A stretch of 64,000 nucleotides of DNA, from NCBI GenBank assembly GCA_012270865.1, contig JAAXHL010000051.1, positions 23,260-87,259 of the forward strand, in the 5' to 3' direction. The notes under the pieces are model-generated. The model was not told the origin of the DNA, searched no databases, and saw only the letters and a list, made by a program, of their open reading frames with translations. The position numbers were made by a program, and so were the translations under genes. This document shows positions 26,102 to 34,568 of the stretch, one piece after another. Every line of letters begins with the position of its first letter. The first letter of the stretch is position 1. Origin of the DNA: Candidatus Poribacteria bacterium (GTDB lineage: Bacteria > Poribacteria > WGA-4E > WGA-3G).

Positions 26102-27100
26102 TTAGTCCGTTAGTGGCTTTTCCGTCTTATCGTGGAGGTGATGAATATTGACCCCTAACTTTAAGGTGTGTACCGATGGATATGTTTTTCCCAAATCAAT
26201 TTCAATATAGGTCGGTACTCCCGGTAATCCGCCGTAACCTGTAGAAAAGATGAGTTGTTTATCGCCAAATGTGGCGATACCGTCTCTGACGTTTTTGACA
26301 GGAAAGTATTGAATCGGTGTGTGTCCAACGATAAGCAGGTTGGCGTGAACAGCTGTGAGAAACTTATCAATATGTTTTAAGGTGTACCCGCCACTGTATG
26401 TGATAATAGGACGATGCCAGAGAATTTCATCAAGGGTTTTCGGACTCGGATCAATGAGATCTGTGAGGTTCTTGATAGAACGAGGAGGACCGGCGTGTAT
26501 ACCCACGAAACCGTTTTTGGCAATAACAACAGTTGGCAGATTCATAAGGAAATCATAGTGTGCGTCTGTCATCCGCTCGATGAAATTAAACTGTTCATAG
26601 TAGCTACCGAGTGGACTGTCGTACAATGAACGGATAAATTGATCCCTATTTTGTGTCGTCATCCCCTGTCTCTTGAGCATGGCATAAGCATCTGCGGCGG
26701 CAAATTCGTGGTTACCTCGGATGTAGATCAGTCTGCTACCTTTATCGCCGAGTTGTTTTCGGAGTTCTATGACCGTGTCAATGATTTGTGTATCGCCGTA
26801 AGGCGGATGTCTCGGTTCGTCGGGTTTGTAGTCAACGGCATCGCCGAGTATCAACCCGTAAACGTCTTCACCAACTTGAATCCGAGCAACGAGGTTTGTG
26901 CGTTGCAGCCACCGGTTGAAATCGTCCCAATCTGCATGCAGATCGGAAACAATATAGACAGTGCCGTGGTCAGGTAGTATAACGACATGTCCGTTGCGTG
27001 TGAGTTCATCTGGGTATTGAGCGAGCTGTTTGGGTGCTGCCATCGCTACGGAGGCGAAGCAGATGAAGCAGAAAACAGCATAAATAATGGAAGTGTTCAT
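26102..27100 (-). CDS. secreted calcineurin-like metallophosphoesterase
   Basis: This 332-residue protein has a signal peptide (SVAMA-APK) and the metal-binding motifs of the family in order: SDLHADWDDF near residue 52, LGDAVDY near 85, RGNHEF near 128 and VGHTPIQYF near 260. It probably hydrolyses phosphate esters in the periplasm. Relatives of this arrangement include Shewanella-type (Ser/Thr) phosphatases and diadenosine tetraphosphatase-like enzymes. The substrate cannot be told from sequence. It follows the peptidase gene by 4 bp and precedes the TPR gene by 12 bp. Confidence 0.9.
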   Translation of the reverse strand: MNTSIIYAVFCFICFASVAMAAPKQLAQYPDELTRNGHVVILPDHGTVYIVSDLHADWDDFNRWLQRTNLVARIQVGEDVYGLILGDAVDYKPDEPRHPPYGDTQIIDTVIELRKQLGDKGSRLIYIRGNHEFAAADAYAMLKRQGMTTQNRDQFIRSLYDSPLGSYYEQFNFIERMTDAHYDFLMNLPTVVIAKNGFVGIHAGPPRSIKNLTDLIDPSPKTLDEILWHRPIITYSGGYTLKHIDKFLTAVHANLLIVGHTPIQYFPVKNVRDGIATFGDKQLIFSTGYGGLPGVPTYIEIDLGKTYPSVHTLKLGVNIHHLHDKTEKPLTD

Positions 27101-27104
27101 CGTG

Positions 27105-28013
27105 CTAAGTCCTGAAAAATGCGTCTACAGTCTCTTCCTGTTGTGCAAGTTTATTGAGGTATCGCTGCCTACGGTTCCGACGCACGAGGTAGCCGATGAG
27201 TGCGAGTCCCCCAAGTCCACCCCATAAAAAGTAGTCGTTAGAGAAAAGAGATGCCCATCGGTAGCGTTCTGGTAATGATTCGCGCCAAAGCGTATCATAA
27301 GTGGTAAGGTTCCATCCGATTACGGTTTCAAAAGCAGTCTCGAAATTATGACCGGCTTGAAGTTCCGCGATAATTGCGAATAGCGCGTCTCTGCTTTTGA
27401 TTTCAACCAACCAACGGAGTGCGTCTTGGCTCTGGGCGTACGCCAAATCTGCTCCAGTTTGTGAAACGGGGAAGCCTCCTGCTAACTCTTGGAGTGGTAG
27501 GATAGACTTCGAGAAAATATGTTTTAGTAATGTCTCGTGTCGGCTTGGCACCCATTCATCAGCCAAGTAGATCGCGATGCCTTCTATAAACCAGAGCGGG
27601 ATTTCTCTGACGGCTTTGCGGGTACACTGCCCGAAGAGAACGTGCGCAATCTCATGACGCAGGACTTGCGTTAACTGCAATTTCGCAAGCGCGATGTGTT
27701 TCGGATTTTGGATAACGATGCGCCGACTCAACGGAAAGGCACAGCCAACCGCCCAATCCTGAATCGGAGCATGAACAGAAGCCTGAAAATCCTTTTGCGT
27801 GTCACAGACCCAAATATCAATCATTCCGGCTGGCATACGGTTCGTCAACTCCGGCAGTTCGGCATAGAAATCTTCCGCACTTTGAAGAATTGGCATCGGG
27901 TCTACCGTACCATCTCGATAATAGACCCTGAAGTGGGTACTTTCCACCGATTCCCATGTAGCAGACGCTAAAAATATGGGTAGCAGTAACAAGAAAAAAA
28001 CAAGAATTTTCAT
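27105..28013 (-). CDS. membrane-bound MA-type (gluzincin) zinc peptidase
   Basis: The protein, about 302 residues from the start at 28013, has a signal peptide (MKILVFFLLLLPIFLASA) and the zinc site HEIAH. The site is followed by WFIEGIAIYL, which supplies the third (Glu) ligand of the gluzincin, peptidase MA-like family. A C-terminal membrane helix near residue 262 ends in a basic tail, leaving the catalytic domain outside the cytoplasm. The start was chosen at the signal peptide. It begins 7 bp after the serpin stop codon, so the two are almost certainly cotranscribed. Substrates are unknown. Confidence 0.87.
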   Translation of the reverse strand: MKILVFFLLLLPIFLASATWESVESTHFRVYYRDGTVDPMPILQSAEDFYAELPELTNRMPAGMIDIWVCDTQKDFQASVHAPIQDWAVGCAFPLSRRIVIQNPKHIALAKLQLTQVLRHEIAHVLFGQCTRKAVREIPLWFIEGIAIYLADEWVPSRHETLLKHIFSKSILPLQELAGGFPVSQTGADLAYAQSQDALRWLVEIKSRDALFAIIAELQAGHNFETAFETVIGWNLTTYDTLWRESLPERYRWASLFSNDYFLWGGLGGLALIGYLVRRNRRQRYLNKLAQQEETVDAFFRT

Positions 28014-28020
28014 GGATTTG

Positions 28021-29280
28021 CTAAGGGTCCACAACAGTCCCCATAAATAGGACAGTCTTTGTCTCGTTATCACGAATCGCGAAGAAAAACGGGCGGTTTG
28101 CAATAAATGCCGGTGGTGCACTGGTTGCGCGAATACCGATACTGGTTACCGCTGCGGCTTCAGAACCCTCTTCATTAACTTCGACGACGGCTTTATGGAG
28201 TACGTCTCCGATATATAAATTTTGACCCAAAGCCTCTAAATCTGCCATCCGACTGAAATCTGCACCATTTGGCGCAAACGCAATCTCCATACCGAGTGAT
28301 TGCAATGGGCTGTTAAGCATTTTTTCGTATTCCAACTTGAATTTCGGCATGCTCAGGAATATTTCTTGTTCGTGGAATTCTGCTATCCAATTCTCCCAAT
28401 CCTCACTGTTTAGACTGTCCAAGAAAGTGTTGAGATCAGATTCACGGTAAGGGAGGAAGATGTACATACTCATCCGTCCATCACCATAGGGCAGGCTAAT
28501 CGCTTGGAACATTGCGTCATAGTTTTCATAATACGGATAATCACCTGTCCTCGTCATCATCGGGACCTGTTTTTCGCTGCCTGTTGCGAGATGAAAGATG
28601 TCGTCCCGCGTGCGCGCTGGGTCGAATTCTGTTTGCCACGTCCCTTTAAAATAGATGGCGTTAATCAGAAATAACACCAAATCCTGATTGATTTCATCAA
28701 GGATTTTTTGAATTTTGCCGTTGGTATTGGTGTTTACCCACTGATTAATTGTTGTTAGCGTGTTTGGATCCGTGAAATCGAGTGTTGAGATTTCCGCTCC
28801 GAAGTGTTCGGCGTTTCGTTCGAGGAAGTCCTGTTTGAACGGAACGCCTTGGCGCGCCCAGAGTGAATTGGCAATCGTGAGTGTCACTTTCGGATCCGAT
28901 GTTTGAAGGGCATAGCGCAATCCTGCATAACCAGGGTTTATTGATTCGGAACCTAATCCTTGTAGTTGCAAGGTATTAGTCATCGCCTGTTCGGTTTCAC
29001 CTGCAGCACCGTTCAACGTCATTGCCAAAGCGATGGAAACACTCAACGGCGAGATGAATATATTTTTATCCTGCTCTGTCTGACGAAGTTCATTGAACAG
29101 GTCAAATCCGAATCGCGTATTGGCTGTAACGACATCTGCATTGATAGAGACAGTTTCGGGTTCGTTTTGATCATCGTCAGTGAGAAGCGCACTCAGATTA
29201 TTACAACCTGTACCTATCAGCAGTGAAACCAAACCTATCAAGCATAGAAAGATTCCTTTAGTTGTCTGTTTCCTATTCAT
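28021..29280 (-). CDS. lipoprotein serpin (serine or cysteine protease inhibitor)
   Basis: The 419-residue protein begins at 29280 (GGAG 7 nt upstream) with a lipoprotein signal ending LIGTGC. It continues as a full serpin domain: NIFISPLSVSIALAMTLNGA, LFLINAIYFKGTWQ, the hinge VNEEGSEAAAVTSIGI and the end NRPFFFAIRDNETKTVLFMG. The Gly/Ser/Ala-rich hinge is of the inhibitory type. Aligning APPAFIANRPF with the equivalent part of alpha-1-antitrypsin places the scissile bond at Thr-Ser (P1-P1'). It would trap proteases at the cell surface, either host enzymes or the cell's own. The peptidase gene follows it directly. Confidence 0.93.
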   Translation of the reverse strand: MNRKQTTKGIFLCLIGLVSLLIGTGCNNLSALLTDDDQNEPETVSINADVVTANTRFGFDLFNELRQTEQDKNIFISPLSVSIALAMTLNGAAGETEQAMTNTLQLQGLGSESINPGYAGLRYALQTSDPKVTLTIANSLWARQGVPFKQDFLERNAEHFGAEISTLDFTDPNTLTTINQWVNTNTNGKIQKILDEINQDLVLFLINAIYFKGTWQTEFDPARTRDDIFHLATGSEKQVPMMTRTGDYPYYENYDAMFQAISLPYGDGRMSMYIFLPYRESDLNTFLDSLNSEDWENWIAEFHEQEIFLSMPKFKLEYEKMLNSPLQSLGMEIAFAPNGADFSRMADLEALGQNLYIGDVLHKAVVEVNEEGSEAAAVTSIGIRATSAPPAFIANRPFFFAIRDNETKTVLFMGTVVDP

Positions 29281-29308
29281 TGATTTTCTCCATCTCAAGG
29301 GACGTTTG

Positions 29309-30271
29309 CTATCCGTAGAGGTGTGCGACAGACGCTCCATAACCGTTGTAAATCACCGTCGGGTGTCTCTCTCCGGTTCCGATCATCCGTTCGCGGGCTT
29401 GTGACCATCGTGGGTGTGGCACATTCGGATTGACATTTGCCTCAAAGTCGTACTCTCTTGGGGCAAGTGTGTTCCAAAAAGTGCGCGGTTTTTTGTCCGT
29501 TAGTTCGATACTGACGACAGATTTGATACTTTTAAAACCGTACTTCCAAGGCACGATGAGTCGGATAGGTGCACCGTGTTGCGGGGGTAAAACATGTCCA
29601 TAGATACCGACGGTGAGTAACGTCAAATCGTTCATCGCTTCGGCAAGTGTCAGTCCTTCATAATAGGGCCATGGGAGTCGGAAATCGTTTTGCTGTGGTG
29701 CCATCTCGGGATCCAAAAATGTGAGCATACGGACATATTTGGCTTCGGCTTTCGGTTGCACTTTCTCAAGCAACGCTTTCATCGGGAAACCGATCCAAGG
29801 TACCACCATTGCCCACGCTTCGACGCAACGGAACCGATAAATCCGTTCTTCAATCGGCATCTGTTTGATGAGGTCATCTACATCCAGGGTCATCGGTTTT
29901 TCAACGAGTCCTGAGATTTCGATTTCCCACGGGCGCGTTTTAAATTTTTCGACCCGCTTCCAAACCGTGCTTTTAGAGGTCGTGAATTCATAATAATTGT
30001 TGTAGGTAGCAGCAACAGTTTCGTCGGTTATCTGCCTTTCCACGGTGAAATTTTCATTTTTTTTCGCGTTAAGCGTTTGCGAACGAAACGGTTCTAACTG
30101 TTTTTCAAGAGCACTGCCTTGCGCACAAGCGTTTGAAGTAGAAAACAGCAAAGCACCAGCACTCCCTAATCCTAAATTTTTAATGAATTTTCGACGGTTG
30201 ATATAGTCTGATTCAGATGTTACCTGATTTTCAGAGATTTCCCATCCTTTTGGAATCTTAATATTCGCCAT
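29309..30271 (-). CDS. msrP: MsrP-type molybdopterin protein-methionine-sulfoxide reductase
   Basis: This 320-residue protein has a twin-arginine export signal (NRRKFIKNLGLGSAGALLF). It also has the YedY/MsrP catalytic domain with YRFRCVEAWAMVVPW, whose Cys ligates molybdenum, and HGAPIRLIVPWKYGFKSIK. The known role is repair of oxidised methionine in periplasmic proteins, with electrons from the membrane heme protein MsrQ. No msrQ is adjacent, so the donor must be elsewhere. Its neighbours are envelope proteins, which fits an exported role. Confidence 0.95.
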   Translation of the reverse strand: MANIKIPKGWEISENQVTSESDYINRRKFIKNLGLGSAGALLFSTSNACAQGSALEKQLEPFRSQTLNAKKNENFTVERQITDETVAATYNNYYEFTTSKSTVWKRVEKFKTRPWEIEISGLVEKPMTLDVDDLIKQMPIEERIYRFRCVEAWAMVVPWIGFPMKALLEKVQPKAEAKYVRMLTFLDPEMAPQQNDFRLPWPYYEGLTLAEAMNDLTLLTVGIYGHVLPPQHGAPIRLIVPWKYGFKSIKSVVSIELTDKKPRTFWNTLAPREYDFEANVNPNVPHPRWSQARERMIGTGERHPTVIYNGYGASVAHLYG

Positions 30272-30281
30272 AATATTGTCT

Positions 30282-30397
30282 CCGTTGCATGATGCTCTTT
30301 CGTAGCATAAACTGTTAGTTTGTGCTACCAGAACGCCGGGTTTTCCGAAAAATATCGTCTAACAGAATAGGCGACAGTCAAAATTGCGTAAGCCCTG
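30282..30397. mobile_element. MITE-like element, degraded copy
   Basis: It shares the core GTAGCATAAACTGTTAGTTT with the copies at 43660 and 44919 and ends in TGCGTAAGCCCTG followed by TTAATT. The left terminal repeat is eroded. It lies just upstream of msrP. The rest of the space to 30587 shows no gene. Confidence 0.7.
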
Positions 30398-30587
30398 TTA
30401 ATTTTAGTGTGCGGTTTGTCAATAGTATATATCATTCCTTAATAAAAAACAACCTAAGTTCTAAATTTACGGGTATATCCAACGCACCTGTTCCCATATC
30501 TGTGGTGCCTAAATTCTCTATATACTTTGTTGTAATATGTTTCCTTTTTCATTAAAAATAGCGATTTCTGACAAATTCACTTTTTTC

Positions 30588-30617
30588 TTGCAACTTTTTC
30601 CGATTTCGGTGTATAAT
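30588..30617 (+). promoter_or_regulatory. promoter of the metal-efflux island
   Basis: TTGCAA (30588-30593) and a perfect TATAAT (30612-30617) are 18 nt apart. Transcription would start about 50 nt before the first gene of the island. No operator for a known copper regulator was recognised. Confidence 0.65.
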
Positions 30618-30675
30618 ACACCAAAGTGTTTATTTCGTTTCCATTTTCTGGTGAAACAACGGAGTCTATTAAACG

Positions 30676-31104
30676 GTGTTAAAAAAACATAAACGGGTTC
30701 TTATCTTACTTATAGGATTACTGTACGTCTATTCGGTGTGTCCACTCCTCTGTGCGGCTTTTGAACAGAAGTTGTGCCACGACGCGCCGCAAGATATTGA
30801 AACCCGCGCAACCTGCTGCCAAGGTATGCCAACAGATACTGCAGGTGCCACCGAAAATTCATCAGATAGTGGTGAAACGTGCTGCCCAACGCATTTAGAG
30901 TTTGTTTTCCCAGACGATAGAACCAACACCTCTGAATTCCGTGAAGTGGTTGGACAGCCTATCGTTTCAGTGCTTCCCATTTCAGCGACTTTATCTGTCG
31001 CGACACAAGAATCGTCCAATACGGTTCCTTCCATCCTTTTAATTTCTACACTTTTCCGCGATCACTCCCTAATCCGTCGCGGTCCTCCATCTGTTCAATG
31101 TTAG
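30676..31104 (+). CDS. Cys-rich secreted protein, first gene of the metal-efflux island
   Basis: I do not recognise this 142-residue protein. It has an N-terminal hydrophobic signal (VLILLIGLLYVYSV) followed by Cys22 and Cys26, then further Cys including two CC pairs (ATCCQG and ETCCPT) and one at the C-terminus. This spacing suggests metal binding or disulfides in the periplasm. It begins with GTG and has a promoter close upstream. Similar small Cys-rich proteins open some heavy-metal resistance operons. The link to copper is inferred from the downstream Cus-like genes. Confidence 0.68.
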   Translation: MLKKHKRVLILLIGLLYVYSVCPLLCAAFEQKLCHDAPQDIETRATCCQGMPTDTAGATENSSDSGETCCPTHLEFVFPDDRTNTSEFREVVGQPIVSVLPISATLSVATQESSNTVPSILLISTLFRDHSLIRRGPPSVQC

Positions 31105-31288
31105 ATGAATTCCACAAGGCGTTCTCTAAGTACACATCTACGCTTTATTTCCAATACGTTTAGATATTTTATTTTCTTCGGTGTTCCTTTTTCGTAAAGG
31201 TTTGCACCATGAAATTCCCAATAGACCTGTCGCGCGGGATTTTGTTTGTCTCCCGCTGCGCCACAATACTTTTGAGAGATTACACACT

Positions 31289-32338
31289 ATGAAAAAGTAC
31301 CTGTTTTTATATGCAATGCTGCTCAACTGTTTCTTTATCTCTTTCGGGTTTGCACAAGAAAGTTGTCCTGCCTGAAGCAATCCCATCTTACCGCCGAGCG
31401 GTATGATAAACGAAGTCAGTTTGGCTTCAAAAGAGATTGATCAGTTTCGCGTCAACGTCAATATGTTAGTATCCCCTGATGCCCAAGGCGGACATCTTGA
31501 AACCAGAGGACTGTCAACAACAGGGAAAGTTGTAGATGCGCCTTTGCATCGCCACCATGTAGCTTTGAGTACCTATCGGATTGATGTCGGGTTACAATAC
31601 TTGCTTAGCGATCGATGGTTACTGCAGGCGAATTTTCCCTATGCAGTCAAAAGCCAGGAGGCAAGCATTGAATGGATTGATCCGGTCAGTCCTGAAGATA
31701 GGCAAGCCATCCTACGGAGTCGAGACATCCATCATCGAAATGAGACCTATACTGGACTCTCGGATGCTGACCTGTTTTTAGGGTATAAAATTCGTGGGCT
31801 CTTTAAAACCAATGATGTCTTATCTGCTCAGTTAGGCACAACGCTTCCACTTGGCAAAACCGAGAAAAATCCGTGGGAACTTGGGGATGCTGGTATTGAA
31901 CACCTCCATATTCAGTTCGGTACCGGGACTTTTAACCCGATTGCCAATTTGCAGTACAATTTACCACTTTACCGAGGTCTGACGATGACTGCATCCGCGC
32001 GTGGCATGTTTCCATTCTACAAAAACAGCGAGACCTATCGAGGATCTATGGAGTTAGGCTGGACAACTGGTTTTACATATCGTCTTTTCGATTGGCTATC
32101 CTTTAATGGAAACTACCTCGGATTTTATCAATCCTCTGCCGCTTGGGCTGGAGAACGTGATATCAATACAGGTTTGCGTTACAGCATGGCAGCATTCGGT
32201 ATCTCCTTAGCAACGCTGGAAGGTATTTCCGTATCTGCCAACGTTATGTTCCCATTGACGCAAGAAACCCTTTACGATGAAGGCGATGCGATTGAATTCG
32301 GCAATCTGATCTCTTTAACGACATCGTATCTATTTTAG
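31289..32338 (+). CDS. outer-membrane beta-barrel-like protein with in-frame TGA: candidate selenoprotein
   Basis: A signal peptide begins at ATG 31289 (FFISFGFA-QES) and reaches Cys-Pro-Ala, then TGA at 31373-31375. The same frame then continues without a stop to TAG at 32336-32338. If TGA is selenocysteine the product has 349 residues with a CPAU (CxxU) motif near the mature N-terminus, followed by alternating strands typical of a barrel (for example SLATLEGISVSANVMFPL). If it is a nonsense codon, the remainder from ATG 31403 has no export signal, which would not suit a barrel. A hairpin at 31385-31407 fits a bacterial SECIS. It lies in the copper-type efflux island. Confidence 0.6.
31385..31407 (+). 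promoter_or_regulatory. SECIS-like hairpin downstream of the in-frame TGA
   Basis: ATCTTACCGC (31385-31394) and GCGGTATGAT (31398-31407) form a 10-bp stem with one U-U mismatch and the loop CGA. The loop starts 19 nt after the TGA and has G at its second position. Bacterial SECIS elements are known to have a short loop with an early G at about this distance. Confidence 0.5.
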
Positions 32339-32451
32339 CACAAGTTACCACTGAATTATATTGCGTGGTGTGTTGTCCTTATCTATCAGCATGCCACACG
32401 AATCCCGGCGGGAAGACTTTCAAGGTCATAACGCCGTATAGGAGAGAAAAA

Positions 32452-33078
32452 ATGAAAATGAAAATGACGCGACGAATCGTCGCATCTTTCTTAGCCATCC
32501 CAGCTGTGCTGCTATTCTTGATCTTTTCACTGAAGGCAGAGGACGCACACAAAGCACATCAAGACCATCACAGCGACCACTCAGCCGACGGTGAAAAAGT
32601 GCGTTGTGCAATGGACGGTATGATGATGAAGCCTTCGGCAATGGTCAAGGTCGAACAGGATGGGAAAGCCTACTATTTCTGCAACGACATGCAAGCGGAA
32701 ATGTTCAAGGCAAATCCAGATAAGTACCTCCAAACAATTTCAGTCGGAAATTTAACATTTGATCTCAACGTGCTAACGACAGATGCATATAAGATGATGA
32801 TGTCTCACATGGGAATGGGAGGCATGATAAAGACCGACGAGATTAAAGGAAAGACACACTATTTCAGTATATACCCGATGCAAGACCATGGAGAGGTTGC
32901 GTTAGGGGACGTTAAACTCGCCATCCAAGTCACCAATGCCAAAGGTGAAACGAAGATGGCACTACTGAAATATAGCAAGATGATGCACACTTACGAAGGG
33001 TTCATTACGATGCCGAAAGGTGAAGAACATGAGGTCCGTGTTCGCGTGACAAGTCCAGCTGTCAAGATTTCACTTTAA
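32452..33078 (+). CDS. secreted His/Met-rich protein with a YHS/TRASH-like metal-binding domain
   Basis: The 208-residue protein has a signal peptide (LLFLIFSLKA-EDA) and then a His-rich stretch, HKAHQDHHSDH. A YHS-type module follows with RCAMDGMMM (Cys52) and AYYFCNDMQAEMFKANPDKY (Cys77). The second half contains MMMSHMGMGGM, a Met-rich patch of the kind that binds Cu(I), and a beta-rich C-terminus. It is likely a periplasmic copper/silver binder feeding the pump encoded downstream. I chose ATG 32452 because GGAGAG lies 5 nt upstream. A longer frame from 32365 adds an unlikely leader. Confidence 0.8.
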   Translation: MKMKMTRRIVASFLAIPAVLLFLIFSLKAEDAHKAHQDHHSDHSADGEKVRCAMDGMMMKPSAMVKVEQDGKAYYFCNDMQAEMFKANPDKYLQTISVGNLTFDLNVLTTDAYKMMMSHMGMGGMIKTDEIKGKTHYFSIYPMQDHGEVALGDVKLAIQVTNAKGETKMALLKYSKMMHTYEGFITMPKGEEHEVRVRVTSPAVKISL

Positions 33079-33099
33079 TGGAACTGTTGGCTGTTGGTT

Positions 33100-33170
33100 A
33101 TCAGCAAAGAGGTCTCCTGATAAACCAGAGTCCTCTTTCTGATGGCTGACCGCTGATTGCTGACAGTTAT
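33100..33170 (+). repeat. hairpin and degenerate heptamer repeats
   Basis: AAAGAGGTCTC (33106-33116) pairs with GAGTCCTCTTT (10 of 11) across a short loop, a possible terminator or processing site within the operon. It is followed by 7-nt units, TGATGGC TGACCGC TGATTGC TGACAGT, like those at 38239. Confidence 0.55.
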
Positions 33171-33212
33171 TCTTCTAAGAACTGAATTGCCCATCCTGTC
33201 AAGGAGACGATA

Positions 33213-34568
33213 ATGCGTAGCATTAATTCACTATATCAATTAGCAGTTATTGTTATCGGAAGCATGATGGTATTCCATGTTCTGGTGCCAACGAAAGCGT
33301 ATGGGGTGCCTCAGACAGAGTCACCCCCGGAACAAACCGATATAGCAGCTTTATTTCCTGAAACGCTTGAGTTGCCGAGTTTAATTCAGGTTGCGGTTGC
33401 GCGGAATCCAAAAGTTAAAGCCGCAAAGGCACGATGGCAAGCGACAATTGAACAGTACCCGCAAGTGACAGCATTGCCTGATCCGATGTTCATGTATGGC
33501 TATTTCTTGCGAAGCGTGGAGACGCGAGTCGGACCTCAACGCCATCGGGTTAGTTTTTCACAAGCATTTCCATATCCCGGCACCCTTGACACAGCTGGCG
33601 AGGTCGTCAAAAAGGCGATTGAGATTGAACGCGTGAAGCACGAGCAAGTGATACGCGATCTCATTGTTCAACTGAAGCTGAGTTATCACGAATTGGCATA
33701 TCTCCAACAGGCGGTCGAGTTGACGCTACAAAATCATGAACTGGTCGCCTCTATTCTCACGATTGCCACAGCACGTTATGCCGAAGGAAAGGTAGCACTC
33801 AATGATGTCCTGAAGGCACAAAGTCAACTCGCCCAGTTGGAATACGATCTCGTGCTGTTGGAAGAATTGCGGCGCGTTGAGCATGCCAACATCAAGGGTA
33901 TCCTGTCTGTCCCTTCAACAACGCAGCTTGGGGTGCCAGTGCCTGTTCCCTACGAGTCGCTCGATGCGACGTTAGCCGATGTGGAAAAGCAGGCATTAGC
34001 AAAACGACAGGAATTGCGAATCGCGGAGTTAACCATCCAAAAAGCCACCGAGGGAATCGCCCTTGCAGAACTCCAAACTAAGCCTATGCTTAAGTTTGAC
34101 TTAATGACAATAGAAACGGGCAAATCCCTGATGTTCGACGCACCCGACAGCGGTAAGAATCCTTTTAGCATCGGTGTGGGTGTGACGATTCCGTGGTCAA
34201 GTTTGAAGAACAGCAGCAAAGTTCGCGAGGCACAGCAAAATCGTGAGGCTGTCGCAGCGAATAAGCACGCCTTGGGGGACGAAACGAAGGTTGCCCTCCA
34301 GAAAACTTATTTTTCGCTTGAAAACGCGCGACGGCTTATTGAACTCTATGAAACGACACTTATTCCACAAGCCGGTGCTGCTATTGAAGTTGCTGAAACG
34401 TGGCATCAGGCGGGGCCCAAGAGTATTACAGGATTTCTGGAGACACAGAGCGTTTGGTTGAATTTTAATCTCGCCCGGCTCCGTGCAATTACAGACTATC
34501 AACAGAATTTGGCTCGGTTGGAGCAGCTCGTTGGGGGAAAAATCGATGATTCACAAACTGAACAATAA
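33213..34568 (+). CDS. TolC/CusC-family outer-membrane efflux protein
   Basis: This 451-residue protein has a signal peptide (LVPTKAYG) and the helical-hairpin duplication of the TolC family. Long heptad-rich helices include LKLSYHELAYLQQAVEL and LQKTYFSLENARRLIELYE. It would form the outer-membrane exit duct of the tripartite pump whose adaptor and RND pump are encoded downstream. The repeated element ARNPKVKAAKARW near residue 63 is typical. It overlaps the next TolC-like gene by 23 bp, so the two are translationally coupled. Confidence 0.9.
   Translation: MRSINSLYQLAVIVIGSMMVFHVLVPTKAYGVPQTESPPEQTDIAALFPETLELPSLIQVAVARNPKVKAAKARWQATIEQYPQVTALPDPMFMYGYFLRSVETRVGPQRHRVSFSQAFPYPGTLDTAGEVVKKAIEIERVKHEQVIRDLIVQLKLSYHELAYLQQAVELTLQNHELVASILTIATARYAEGKVALNDVLKAQSQLAQLEYDLVLLEELRRVEHANIKGILSVPSTTQLGVPVPVPYESLDATLADVEKQALAKRQELRIAELTIQKATEGIALAELQTKPMLKFDLMTIETGKSLMFDAPDSGKNPFSIGVGVTIPWSSLKNSSKVREAQQNREAVAANKHALGDETKVALQKTYFSLENARRLIELYETTLIPQAGAAIEVAETWHQAGPKSITGFLETQSVWLNFNLARLRAITDYQQNLARLEQLVGGKIDDSQTEQ

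Noticed and set aside
31373..31375. General reassignment of TGA in this genome
   Set aside because: TGA ends other genes normally, for example at 6275-6277, so only a site-specific event can explain the in-frame TGA.
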